A stretch of 48,080 nt of DNA from assembly GCA_031180665.1 (NCBI GenBank), contig JAPSLP010000038.1:1-48080 (forward strand). The letters are read 5' to 3'. Position numbers and translations under genes: made by a program. The stretch comes from Cupriavidus sp. (GTDB taxonomy: Bacteria; Pseudomonadota; Gammaproteobacteria; Burkholderiales; Burkholderiaceae). The notes under the pieces are model-generated. The model was given only the letters and a program-made list of their open reading frames with translations, was not told the DNA's origin and searched no databases. Positions 9,016-17,012 of this stretch are shown here, piece by piece. Positions within the stretch are counted from its first letter, which is position 1, and each line of letters opens with the position of its first letter.

Positions 9016-9842
9016 TGTACCTGAACGTCGATGGCCAGCGGGCCTACGCCTATACCGGCGGCAAACCCTTCGATCCCGCCCTGCCCTGCGCCGTGTTCGT
9101 GCACGGCGCGCAGAACGACCACAGCGTCTGGGGCCTGCAGACGCGCTGGTTCGCGCATCACGGCTTTTCCGTGCTGGCGGTGGACCTGCCCGGCCACAAC
9201 CGCAGCGAGGGGCCGCCGCTGGCCACCGTCGAGCAGATGGCCGACTGGGTCGCGGCGCTGCTGCGCGCGGCCGGCGTCGAAGCGCGGGCGCTGGTGTTCG
9301 GCCACAGCATGGGCTCGCTGATCGCGCTCGAATGCGCGGCGCGCCATGCCGACGCGGTGCGCGCGATCGGCATGCTGGCGACCGCCTATCCGATGAAGGT
9401 CTCCGACGCCCTGCTCGATGCCGCGCAGCACCGCGAGCACGAGGCCGTCGCGATGGTCAACGCGTGGTCGCATTCGAGCCTGGCCAACAAGCCGTCGGCG
9501 CCGGGTCCGGGCTTCTGGATGCATGGCGTCGGGCAGCGGCTGATGGAACGGGTCGGCCGCCGCAACCCGCAGGCCCAGGTGTTCCATACCGACTTCGCCG
9601 CCTGCAATGCCTACGCCAACGGCGAGCACGCCGCGGCAGGGCTGCAGTGTCCGGCGCTGGTCGTGGTGGGCGGCAAGGACATGATGACGCCGGCCCGCTC
9701 GGCGCGCGCACTGGCGGCGACGATGCCGCGCGCCAGCGTGGTGGAGCTGCCGTGCGGCCACAACATCATGGGCGAGAAACCCGACGAGGTGCTGGACGCG
9801 CTGGCCGGCTTTGCGCGGCGCGCGGTGGCGAACCACGGCTAG
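9015..9842 (+). CDS. Alpha/beta hydrolase
   Basis: 275 aa. The fold is shown by FVHGAQNDHSVW (oxyanion region), the nucleophile elbow FGHSMGSL, the acid region after VVVGGKD and the catalytic histidine in PCGHNIMGEKP. The substrate is unknown. The start ATG overlaps the metY stop and is preceded by a strong GGAGGGAAGG ribosome site, so the two genes are one operon. A role in sulfur amino-acid metabolism (for example MetX-like transfer or thioester cleavage) is suggested only by the neighbour; the protein is short for MetX. Confidence 0.88.
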   Translation: MYLNVDGQRAYAYTGGKPFDPALPCAVFVHGAQNDHSVWGLQTRWFAHHGFSVLAVDLPGHNRSEGPPLATVEQMADWVAALLRAAGVEARALVFGHSMGSLIALECAARHADAVRAIGMLATAYPMKVSDALLDAAQHREHEAVAMVNAWSHSSLANKPSAPGPGFWMHGVGQRLMERVGRRNPQAQVFHTDFAACNAYANGEHAAAGLQCPALVVVGGKDMMTPARSARALAATMPRASVVELPCGHNIMGEKPDEVLDALAGFARRAVANHG

Positions 9843-9855
9843 GCCCGATCACGCT

Positions 9856-9924
9856 GTCATCCCCGCGAAAGCGGGGATCCAGCGGCTTCCAAAGACGCTG
9901 GGTTCCCGCGTTCGCGGGAACGAC
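9856..9924. repeat. Dispersed double-hairpin intergenic repeat (GTCATCCCCGCGAAAGCGGGG type)
   Basis: Two hairpins in tandem: CCCCGCGAAAGCGGGG then GTTCCCGCGTTCGCGGGAAC, joined by ATCCAGCGGCTTCC. The element starts with GTCAT and ends with GAC. This is the style of abundant intergenic repeats seen in many betaproteobacterial genomes. It separates two convergent genes. Confidence 0.7.
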
Positions 9925-9964
9925 GCGATGGCAGGGTTTCCGACTTGGCGCCCCGAAGCGATGC

Positions 9965-11350
9965 TCAGACCTGCCCGTGCCAGCCGGGCGGGACCACCTC
10001 CAGCGTGCGGCGCTGCCCCTCCTGAGTTGGGGTCTGCGGCGTCTGCGGGGTCTGCGGCGTCTGCGGCGACGCCGCGCCCGGCTCGAAGATCTGCTGCAGC
10101 GTCTTGTCGAGCATCGGATTCTCCAGCACGCCGCGCAACGCGTCCGCGCCACTGAGCAGCTGCGCCACCGCGGTGCGCGGCAGGCGCGGCAGGTTCAGCA
10201 CCAGCCGGTCGTGCAGCAGGCGCAGCGGCACGCGCGCCGGGTCGCACAACAGCGCCCAGTGCGCCTGGCCGCGATGATGCTGCAGCTTGCCCACCAGATG
10301 CATCGCATTGAGCTTGCCCAGCAGCACGGCCAGGTAATCGGCCTCGACCCGCAGCTTGCGGCCCAGGTCGAGCTCGCCGACGCTGCGCGGCGCCTGTTCG
10401 CGCGCGCGGTACAGCACGTACAGCACGCCGAGCGCATCGTAGAACTCGCTGCCGGCAAACGTACGGCGGCGCCAGTAGCCCTGCCGCACCACCGGCAGGT
10501 TGGCCGCGATGGTGGCGCCAAGCAGCGTCACCAGCCAGCTCAGGTAGATCCACAGCAGGAAGATCGGCAGCGCGGCGAAAGTGCCGTAGACCGCGGTATA
10601 GGTCGGGAAACGCGTGATGAAATAGCCGAAACCGCGCTTGGACAGCTCGAAGGCCAGCGCCGCGACCAGGCCCGCCGCGATCGCGTCGCGCCATTCGACA
10701 TAGGCGTTGGGCACCGCCGTATAGAGCAGCGCGAAGGCGATCGCCGACAGCAGCACGGGCGCGAGACTGACCGCAAAGCCGACGCCGAACGGCATCGTGC
10801 CGACATACCCGGCCGAGATCGAGATCAGATACGAACTGATCGACAGGCTGCCGCCGATCAGCACCGGGCCGCAGGTCAGCACCGCCCAGAACACCAGCAC
10901 GCGCTGGGCGAAGCGCCGCTTCTGCTTGACGCGCCAGATCGCATTGAGCGCGTCCTCGACCGTCAGCATGGTCAGCACCGCGGTGACCATCAGGCCGACC
11001 AGGCCGACCGCGGTCAGCCCCTTGGCATTGCGCGCGAACTGGCCGACATAGCTGGTGATCGAATCGGTCAGATTGCCCGGAATCAGGTTCTGGAACAGGA
11101 AGCCTTCGATCGCGTTGCGGAAGTTCGCGAACATCGGAAAGGCGGCGAGCAGCGCGAACGCGACCGTCAGCACCGGCACCACCGACAGCACGGTGGTGAA
11201 GGTCAGGCTGGCGGCGACCTGCGGCAGGCGGTCCTCACCGGCGCGCCGCGCGGCATAGCGCAGCAGTGCACGCAGCTTCTGCCAGTTCCATTCGCGGCGC
11301 AGGCGCGCGATACGGTTGTTGCAGCGGGAGACGAGACTGGGATGGGACAT
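9965..11350 (-). CDS. YihY/BrkB family inner membrane protein
   Basis: 461 aa. A six-helix membrane domain spans about residues 40-290, with the family signature around RLPQVAASLTFTTVLSVVPVL and the later YTAVYGTFAALPIFLLWIYLSW. A soluble C-terminal extension of about 170 residues follows. The family was once misnamed ribonuclease BN; its function is unsettled. Start chosen at the ATG at 11350, with GGAG ten bases ahead; an in-frame TTG lies three codons upstream. Near the C-terminus four or five Pro-Gln-Thr units (about 10026-10077) are encoded by a 9-bp tandem repeat, probably a flexible linker. Confidence 0.88.
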   Translation of the reverse strand: MSHPSLVSRCNNRIARLRREWNWQKLRALLRYAARRAGEDRLPQVAASLTFTTVLSVVPVLTVAFALLAAFPMFANFRNAIEGFLFQNLIPGNLTDSITSYVGQFARNAKGLTAVGLVGLMVTAVLTMLTVEDALNAIWRVKQKRRFAQRVLVFWAVLTCGPVLIGGSLSISSYLISISAGYVGTMPFGVGFAVSLAPVLLSAIAFALLYTAVPNAYVEWRDAIAAGLVAALAFELSKRGFGYFITRFPTYTAVYGTFAALPIFLLWIYLSWLVTLLGATIAANLPVVRQGYWRRRTFAGSEFYDALGVLYVLYRAREQAPRSVGELDLGRKLRVEADYLAVLLGKLNAMHLVGKLQHHRGQAHWALLCDPARVPLRLLHDRLVLNLPRLPRTAVAQLLSGADALRGVLENPMLDKTLQQIFEPGAASPQTPQTPQTPQTPTQEGQRRTLEVVPPGWHGQV

Positions 11351-11390
11351 GCGGGGCAAACTCCAAGGCGGCGGGCGCCGAGCCCGCCAC

Positions 11391-11396
11391 TATAAT
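11391..11396 (+). promoter_or_regulatory. Candidate -10 box for wrbA
   Basis: A perfect TATAAT lies 68 bp upstream of the wrbA start in otherwise GC-rich DNA between divergent genes. No convincing -35 box is visible at the right spacing. Confidence 0.4.
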
Positions 11397-11463
11397 ACGC
11401 CGGTTGCATCGCACGGGATGCTCGTTCCCCGGCCCTTCTCTGCCCGCCCCTGCCTCCTCCCTT

Positions 11464-12084
11464 ATGTCCGACATCCTGGTCCTCTACTACAGCCGTCATG
11501 GCAGCACCCGCAAGCTCGCCGAACTGATCGCGACCGGCATCGACAGCGTGCCGGGCGCCCACGCGCGGCTGCGCACGGTCCCGCCGGTCTCGACGGTGTG
11601 CGAGGCCACCGCGCCCGACATTCCGGCGGACGGTCCGCCCTATGTCGAACTGCGCGACCTGCACGAGTGCATCGGCCTGGCGCTCGGCAGCCCGACCCGC
11701 TTCGGCAATATGGCCGCGCCGATGAAGTATTTCCTCGACGGCACCATCGCCGAGTGGCTGTCGGGCACGCTGACGGGCAAGCCGGCCTGCGTCTTTACCT
11801 CGACCGGCAGCCTGCATGGCGGCCAGGAAACCACGCTGCTGTCGATGATGCTGCCGCTGCTGCATCACGGCATGCTGGTGATGGGGCTGCCCTACAGCGA
11901 GCGCGGCCTGATGACGACCGTGGGCGGCGGCACGCCGTACGGTCCGAGCCATCACGCGCTGGGCGACAACAGCAGGCCGGTCAGCGAAGACGAGTCCGCG
12001 CTGGCGATCGCGATGGGCAGGCGCCTGGCGCAGACCGCGCTGCGGCTGGCGGGCAATGCCTCCGCCAACGGAGCCGCACGATGA
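11464..12084 (+). CDS. wrbA: NAD(P)H:quinone oxidoreductase, WrbA-type flavodoxin
   Basis: 206 aa, usual length for WrbA. Flavodoxin fold with the FMN phosphate loop YYSRHGSTRKLAEL at residues 8-21, the second FMN segment GSPTRFGNMAAPMK, and STGSLHGGQETT, which closes over the isoalloxazine ring. The enzyme makes two-electron reductions of quinones, avoiding semiquinone radicals, and forms tetramers in known cases. The start ATG fits the family MSxILVLYYS N-terminus. Its stop overlaps the ATG of the next gene (ATGA), so the two are translationally coupled. Confidence 0.93.
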   Translation: MSDILVLYYSRHGSTRKLAELIATGIDSVPGAHARLRTVPPVSTVCEATAPDIPADGPPYVELRDLHECIGLALGSPTRFGNMAAPMKYFLDGTIAEWLSGTLTGKPACVFTSTGSLHGGQETTLLSMMLPLLHHGMLVMGLPYSERGLMTTVGGGTPYGPSHHALGDNSRPVSEDESALAIAMGRRLAQTALRLAGNASANGAAR

Positions 12085-12506
12085 GCGCGCCCGGCACGCG
12101 CGACGATGCCGCGCTGCATAGCCCGCTGCTGTACCGCCTGAGCATCGGCAGCCTGCTCGCGCTGATCGTGCTGTCGATCGCCTGGGAGTGGTTTCTGGCC
12201 CCGCTGCGGCCGGGCGGTTCCTGGCTGATCGTCAAGTTCGTGCCGCTGCTGCTGCCGCTGCGCGGCATGCTGACGCGCAACCGCTATACGATGCAGTGGT
12301 CGTCGATGCTGATCCTGCTGTACTTCACCGAAGGGATCGTGCGCGCCACCAGCGACCGCGCGCCGTCGTCGTGGCTGGCATGGTGCGAGGTGGCGCTGAC
12401 GGTGCTGTTCTTCTTCGCGACCATCTTCTATCTGCGCCCGTACAAGCGCCGCGCGCGTGCACGCGCCAAGGCCGATGCCACGGCTTCCACGCAATCGGGT
12501 CACTGA
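12081..12506 (+). CDS. DUF2069-type integral membrane protein
   Basis: 141 aa with about four hydrophobic helices (LLYRLSIGSLLALIVLSIAWEW, then PLLLPLRG, SMLILLYFTEGIVRA and VALTVLFFFATIFYLRPY). The LPLRG followed by a tyrosine-rich segment matches the DUF2069 family often found beside wrbA in proteobacteria. It overlaps wrbA by four bases. Function is unknown; the conserved pairing suggests a membrane step linked to quinone reduction, which is inference. Confidence 0.82.
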   Translation: MSAPGTRDDAALHSPLLYRLSIGSLLALIVLSIAWEWFLAPLRPGGSWLIVKFVPLLLPLRGMLTRNRYTMQWSSMLILLYFTEGIVRATSDRAPSSWLAWCEVALTVLFFFATIFYLRPYKRRARARAKADATASTQSGH

Positions 12507-12557
12507 CATCGCCACGCCCTCCCCCTTCGACGTTCCTCCGAATCGACCGCCCACGCC

Positions 12558-13991
12558 ATGACGCAAGCCCCGACCGACGCCCGCCTCCACTCCTTCCTGT
12601 CGCTGTGCCGCGCCGCGCTCGGGCCGACGCATGTGCTGACCGAAGCGCAGGACAAGGCCGCCTATCTGACCGACTGGCGCCGCCGCTATGCCGGCGATGC
12701 GCTGGCCGTGCTGCTGCCGGGCACCACCGAGGAAGTGGCCGCGGCGGTGCACGCCTGCCACGCGCACCAGATCGCGATCGTGCCGCAGGGCGGCAACACC
12801 GGCCTGTGCGGCGGCGCCACGCCGGACGCGTCGCAGCCGTCGGTGGTGCTCTCGCTCAAGCGCCTGAACCGCATCCGCCAGGTCGATCCGCTGAACAATA
12901 CGATCACCGTCGAGGCCGGCGCGATCCTGCAGCAGGTCCAGCAGGCGGCCGGCGAGCACGACCGCCTGTTCCCGCTCAGCTTGGCCGCCGAAGGCAGCTG
13001 CACCATCGGCGGCAATCTGGCCACCAATGCCGGCGGCACCGGCGTGCTGCGCTATGGCAATACGCGCGAACTGTGCCTGGGCCTCGAAGTCGTGACGGCC
13101 AGCGGCGAAGTCTGGAACGGCCTGCGCGGCCTGCGCAAGGACAACACCGGCTACGATCTGCGCGATCTGTTCATCGGTGCGGAAGGCACGCTGGGCGTGA
13201 TCACCGCGGCGGTGATGAAGCTGTACCCCGCACCCCGCGCACGCGTGACCGCGCTGGCCGCCGTGGAGGACCCGCGTGCCGCGCTGGCGCTGCTGGCGCT
13301 CACGCAGAACCACGCCGGGCCGATGCTGACCGGCTTCGAGCTGATGTCGGCGATGTGCCTGGAACTGGTGACGCGCCACTATCCGCAGCTGCGCTATCCG
13401 TTCGAGCGGCCGCATCCGCAGGTGGTGCTGCTGGAGCTGTCCGATAGCGAAAGCGCCGAGCATGCGCGCACCACCTTCGAGACGCTGATGGAGGCCGCCT
13501 TCGACGCGGGCATCGTTGCCGATGCGGTGGTAGCCGAGTCGGTGCAGCAGTCGCGCGACTTCTGGAACCTGCGCGAGCACATTCCACTGGCGCAGGTCGA
13601 GGAAGGCAAGAACATCAAGCACGACATCGCGGTGCCGATCTCGCGCATCGGCGACTTCATCGCGAGCACCGACGCGCAGCTGCAGGCGGCATTTCCCGGC
13701 GCGCGCATGGTCACCTTCGGCCATCTGGGCGACGGGAACCTGCACTACAACGTGTCGCCCCCGGCGGGACAGGACCATGACGCCTTCCTTGCCCACCAGG
13801 ACGCGATCAACCGCATCGTGCACGACAGCGTGCATGCGCACGGCGGCTCGATTTCCGCCGAGCACGGCCTTGGCCAGCTCAAGCGCGAAGAGAATCGGCG
13901 CTACAAGAGCGAGGTGGAACTGGCGATGATGCGGGCGATCAAGCAGGCGCTGGATCCGCTCGGGCTGATGAACCCGGGCAAGGTGGTGTGA
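12558..13991 (+). CDS. FAD-linked oxidoreductase, D-2-hydroxyglutarate/D-lactate dehydrogenase family
   Basis: 477 aa, PCMH-type FAD domain at about 40-220 and FAD-oxidase C-terminal domain at about 225-475. Visible signatures: the pyrophosphate loop PQGGNTGLCGGATPD, GGNLATNAGGTGVLRYGNTR, and the metal/substrate segments FGHLGDGNLHYNV and AEHGLGQLKREE. The family oxidises D-2-hydroxyacids (D-2-hydroxyglutarate, D-lactate, glycolate) and reduces quinone or ETF. The substrate cannot be set by eye. The gene is 50 bp after the DUF2069 gene with a weak ribosome site and may be cotranscribed. Confidence 0.88.
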   Translation: MTQAPTDARLHSFLSLCRAALGPTHVLTEAQDKAAYLTDWRRRYAGDALAVLLPGTTEEVAAAVHACHAHQIAIVPQGGNTGLCGGATPDASQPSVVLSLKRLNRIRQVDPLNNTITVEAGAILQQVQQAAGEHDRLFPLSLAAEGSCTIGGNLATNAGGTGVLRYGNTRELCLGLEVVTASGEVWNGLRGLRKDNTGYDLRDLFIGAEGTLGVITAAVMKLYPAPRARVTALAAVEDPRAALALLALTQNHAGPMLTGFELMSAMCLELVTRHYPQLRYPFERPHPQVVLLELSDSESAEHARTTFETLMEAAFDAGIVADAVVAESVQQSRDFWNLREHIPLAQVEEGKNIKHDIAVPISRIGDFIASTDAQLQAAFPGARMVTFGHLGDGNLHYNVSPPAGQDHDAFLAHQDAINRIVHDSVHAHGGSISAEHGLGQLKREENRRYKSEVELAMMRAIKQALDPLGLMNPGKVV

Positions 13992-14044
13992 GGCGCCGCG
14001 ACGACAGGCGCGCGCACGCGGCCTGCGTGCGGACCGCCATCGCC

Positions 14045-14128
14045 GCGGAAGACATCGCGAAATACAGGGCGGAATACACCGCAGAAGACACCGCGGAATA
14101 CACCGCGGAATACACCGCAGAAGACACA
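14045..14128. repeat. 12-bp tandem repeat, seven units
   Basis: Seven 12-bp units of consensus GCGGAATACACC, with variants GCAGAAGACACC and GCGAAATACAGG, run without interruption. Two unit types alternate (AATACACC and AAGACACC). The array lies in the 250-bp gap before the selenium-binding-protein gene. No convincing gene reads through it. Confidence 0.85.
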
Positions 14129-14242
14129 TAAGCACATTCGAAATTCTTCGTAGCGCCCGGCTCCCCTTTCGTTGACGCCCCTTTCGTCGCGACCTAGTGT
14201 AGATAGGTTCGCGCGACACATCGCTGCAAGGAGGGGCCTTCC

Positions 14243-15652
14243 ATGAGCCTGCGGCCAGATCCCACATTCCACGCCTCGCCGGCACTGGCGATGCAGGCGC
14301 CGCCCGAGGAGTACGCCTACACGGTGATGCTCAGCCCCGATGCCTCGCAGCCCGATGCGCTGGCCGTCATCGACGTCAAACCGGGCTCGCCGACCTACAG
14401 CCAGGTGGTGCATACGGTGCCGATGACCCACCGCGGCGACGAACTGCACCACTTCGGCTGGAATGCCTGCTCGTCGGCGCTGTCCCCGCTGACGGGGCAT
14501 GCGTTTCTCGAACGGCGCTTCCTGATCATCCCCGGCATGCGCTCCTCGCGCATCTATATCGTCGATACCAAACCGCATCCGACCCAGGCGGCGATCCACC
14601 GCGTGATCGAGCCCGACGAGATCTTGCGCAAGACCGGGTATTCACGCCCACACACGGTGCACTGCGGTCCCGAAGGCATCTACGTCAGCACGCTCGGCGG
14701 CGGTGGCGAGGATGGGACGGACGGCGCGCCGGGCATCTTCATCATGGACTGCGAGACCTTCGACGTGCTGGGCCGCTGGGAGATCGACCGCGGCCCGCAG
14801 GACAAGCACTACGACTTCTGGTGGAACCTGCCGCGCGACTACATGGTGTCGAGCGAATGGGCCTTGCCGCCGCAGTTCGAGAACGGCCTGGTGCCCGAAG
14901 ACCTGCTGTCCAATCGCTATGGCCACCGCCTGCACTTCTGGGATCTGCGCGCGCGCCGCAACGTGCAGACCATCGACCTGGGCGCGCAGCATCAGATGGC
15001 GCTTGAAGTGCGCCCGGCCCACGACCCGGTGCGCGAGTACGGCTTCGTCGGCGTGGTGGTCGACACCACCAACCTCGAGGGATCGATCTGGACGTGGTGG
15101 CGCGAGAACGGGCAATTCCACGTCGAGAAGACCGCGACGATTCCGCCCGAACCGGCCGCCACCGACAGGCTCCCGCCGCTGCTGCAGGCATTCGGCGCCG
15201 TGCCCCCGCTGGTGACCGACATCGACCTCTCGCTCGACGACCGCTTTCTCTACGTCTCCTGCTGGGGCACCGGCGAGATGCGGCAGTACGACGTCACCGA
15301 TCCGCGCCGGCCGCGGTTGAGCGGGTCCGTCCATCTCGGCGGCATCGCGCGCCGCACGCCGCATCCGAACGGCAAGTCGTTCGCAGCGGGGCCGCAGATG
15401 GTCGAGATCAGCCGCGACGGTCGCCGCGTCTACTGGTCCAATTCGCTCTACTCCAGCTGGGACAACCAGTTCTATCCCGACGGCGTGCCAGGTGCCCAGG
15501 TCATGGCACATGCCGGTCCGGACGGCGGCCTGACGCTGGCCGATGACTTCTGGGTCGACTTTCCCGCCGGCTACCGCGCCCATCAGATCCGTCTCGAAGG
15601 CGGCGACTGTTCGACCGACTCGTTCTGCTATCCGTCTGTCGGACCGCGATGA
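14243..15652 (+). CDS. Selenium-binding protein 56 family, probable methanethiol oxidase
   Basis: 469 aa, matching SBP56/SELENBP1 over its length. Recognisable segments: DELHHFGWNACSS, SRPHTVHCGPEGIYVS, the copper/metal-type histidine segments, DKHYDFWWNLPRDYM, and GGIARRTPHPNG late in the protein. In bacteria and humans this family oxidises methanethiol to formaldehyde, hydrogen peroxide and sulfide and is copper-dependent. The start is very well supported by GCAAGGAGGGG seven bases ahead. The stop overlaps the start of a membrane-protein gene (ATGA), so the two form an operon. Activity is inferred from family, not shown here. Confidence 0.9.
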   Translation: MSLRPDPTFHASPALAMQAPPEEYAYTVMLSPDASQPDALAVIDVKPGSPTYSQVVHTVPMTHRGDELHHFGWNACSSALSPLTGHAFLERRFLIIPGMRSSRIYIVDTKPHPTQAAIHRVIEPDEILRKTGYSRPHTVHCGPEGIYVSTLGGGGEDGTDGAPGIFIMDCETFDVLGRWEIDRGPQDKHYDFWWNLPRDYMVSSEWALPPQFENGLVPEDLLSNRYGHRLHFWDLRARRNVQTIDLGAQHQMALEVRPAHDPVREYGFVGVVVDTTNLEGSIWTWWRENGQFHVEKTATIPPEPAATDRLPPLLQAFGAVPPLVTDIDLSLDDRFLYVSCWGTGEMRQYDVTDPRRPRLSGSVHLGGIARRTPHPNGKSFAAGPQMVEISRDGRRVYWSNSLYSSWDNQFYPDGVPGAQVMAHAGPDGGLTLADDFWVDFPAGYRAHQIRLEGGDCSTDSFCYPSVGPR

Positions 15653-16305
15653 CGTGGGAACAGGCCGGCCTGTGGACCGGCGTGCTGGCCAGCGGCCTGT
15701 ACCACGGCCTGAGCCCCGCCATGGGCTGGCCGCTGGCGGTGTCCAACGGGCTGATGGCGCGGCGCGACGACGCCGTGTTCACCGCGCTCGGCTATCTGGG
15801 CCTGGGCCATGCCGGCGCGGTGATGGCGCTGATGCTGCCGTTCGGCCTGCTCGCCTCGCTGGCCGCCTGGCAGCGCGAGATCCGCTTCGTAGCCGCCGCC
15901 ATCGTGATCGGCTACGGCATCGCGCTGCTGGCGCGGCGGCGCCATGCGCGCGCGCTTGCCCGCATCCCGCCATCGCGGCTGACGCTGTGGTCCTTCGCCA
16001 TCGCGCTGGCCCACGGGGCCGGCCTGATGCTGATGCCGCTCTATCTCGGCCTTTGCAGCACGGCGGCCGGCACGGGACACCAGGCTTGGGCTTCGCTCGC
16101 TTTTGGCAACGCCGGCATGGCCGTGCTCGTCGCGCTCGTTCACGCGGCGGCCATGATGGCCGGCGGCGGTGCGATGGCGTGGGTCGCCTATCGCCACGTC
16201 GACCTCACGCTGGTATCGCGCAGCTGGTTCAATACCGACGCCGTCTGGGCATTGAGTCTCGTACTCGTCGGAGGGACGGCGTTGATCGCAGCGACGGCGC
16301 GCTGA
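15649..16305 (+). CDS. Polytopic membrane protein coupled to the SBP56 gene
   Basis: 218 aa, six or so hydrophobic helices with small loops. Begins WEQAGLWTGVLASGLYHGLSPAMGWPLAVSN; the histidine and proline in the first helix region (YHGLSPAMGWP) and SFAIALAHGAGLMLMPL in the middle hint at a metal- or thiol-handling helix bundle, as in the sulfite exporter/NiCoT-like or UreH-like families, but I do not recognise it firmly. Overlaps the SBP56 stop by four bases, so it is translated together with it. A role in metal supply to, or substrate/product movement for, the oxidase is inference. Confidence 0.8.
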   Translation: MTWEQAGLWTGVLASGLYHGLSPAMGWPLAVSNGLMARRDDAVFTALGYLGLGHAGAVMALMLPFGLLASLAAWQREIRFVAAAIVIGYGIALLARRRHARALARIPPSRLTLWSFAIALAHGAGLMLMPLYLGLCSTAAGTGHQAWASLAFGNAGMAVLVALVHAAAMMAGGGAMAWVAYRHVDLTLVSRSWFNTDAVWALSLVLVGGTALIAATAR

Positions 16306-16392
16306 AGCGGAAGGCGCCCCGGCATATCGAGCGCTGCGAGGTAGGGCCAGGCGAGGCAGCGTGGAAGTCAATCGGAACAGGCAACAGCAAAA

Positions 16393-16415
16393 AGCCCCGG
16401 AGATGTTCCGGGGCT
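16393..16415 (-). terminator. Rho-independent terminator of the 79-aa gene
   Basis: Perfect 9-bp stem AGCCCCGGA / TCCGGGGCT with a 5-base loop. On the minus strand it is followed by TTTTT, so it ends leftward transcription about 45 bp after the stop of the small gene at 16460. It may also stop the rightward SBP56 operon. Confidence 0.8.
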
Positions 16416-16459
16416 TCTCGTTTGCGAGCCGCTAGCGGATTCGCGATGCGGCCGTCCGG

Positions 16460-16699
16460 TCAGACATACGAACGCGTCGCTTGCCGAATCGAACGGGCCG
16501 CCTCGGCCTGCCGCTCGACCGCCGAGGCCATCGCGGCCGGATCCTGCTCGGGCAGGCTCTTCAGATTCCCGGTCACACCGGTGCCGTTCACAAGATCGGT
16601 CAGCCGGCCCGGCAACTGCCCCGGGGGATAAGCCAACGGCTGCGTGGACAGGTACCCGGGCAGCGTCATGAAGGACTTCAGCGACGAAATGAAGCTCAT
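16460..16699 (-). CDS. Small unknown protein (79 aa)
   Basis: Begins MSFISSLKSFMTLPGYLST and ends in a helical AMASAVERQAEAARSIRQATRS stretch. The ATG has a good ribosome site (GAGGATCAAT) and the gene is followed by its own terminator, so it is very likely expressed as a single-gene transcript. There is no signal peptide or membrane helix. I do not recognise a family. The serine-rich, amphipathic N-terminus would fit a secretion substrate or phasin-like small protein, but nothing proves either. Confidence 0.7.
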   Translation of the reverse strand: MSFISSLKSFMTLPGYLSTQPLAYPPGQLPGRLTDLVNGTGVTGNLKSLPEQDPAAMASAVERQAEAARSIRQATRSYV

Positions 16700-16888
16700 A
16701 TTGATCCTCGATAAGGGATAGGGGTTGGCGGCGGAATGACTGCAGTGCCGCGGGGCCATCGTATCCGCCCGCATAGCGCGACGGCTATGTCGAAAAGGCA
16801 CCGAACCTTAGCAATCTGGAACTGTTGTGGGAGCCCTGACCTTGACGGGACTTCCTGACACAAGCGACCTCCTCGCCCGGCGCGCGGA

Positions 16889-16907
16889 ATTTTCATCCAA
16901 TGAAAAT
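16889..16907. promoter_or_regulatory. Inverted repeat, candidate operator of the Bug/AtuA operon
   Basis: ATTTTCA-TCCAA-TGAAAAT is a perfect 7-bp inverted repeat in an otherwise GC-rich gap, 105 bp upstream of the Bug receptor gene and just upstream of a plausible promoter. Form and place fit an IclR-type site; the IclR gene at 19729-20565 is a natural candidate. The rest of the gap 16700-17012 shows no gene. Confidence 0.45.
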
Positions 16908-16920
16908 CTCGCCTCTTCGA

Positions 16921-16950
16921 TTGACGCTGCTTTCGGCGGCGCCCTACCCT
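16921..16950 (+). promoter_or_regulatory. Candidate sigma-70 promoter for the Bug/AtuA operon
   Basis: TTGACG at 16921-16926 and TACCCT at 16945-16950, 18 bp apart, lie about 60 bp upstream of the Bug gene start and directly downstream of the inverted repeat at 16889-16907. The -10 box is weak. Confidence 0.35.
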
Positions 16951-17012
16951 GTGCCGCACAGAGTTTCCATTGACGAAACCAGCGTGCGCCTTCGCGCCGA
17001 GGAGACAACCCG

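Noticed and set aside
10026..10077. Variable-number repeat of regulatory interest
   Set aside because: It is inside the YihY-family coding region and encodes a Pro-Gln-Thr linker.
14045..14128. CRISPR array
   Set aside because: Units are 12 bp and contiguous, without spacers, and no cas genes are near.
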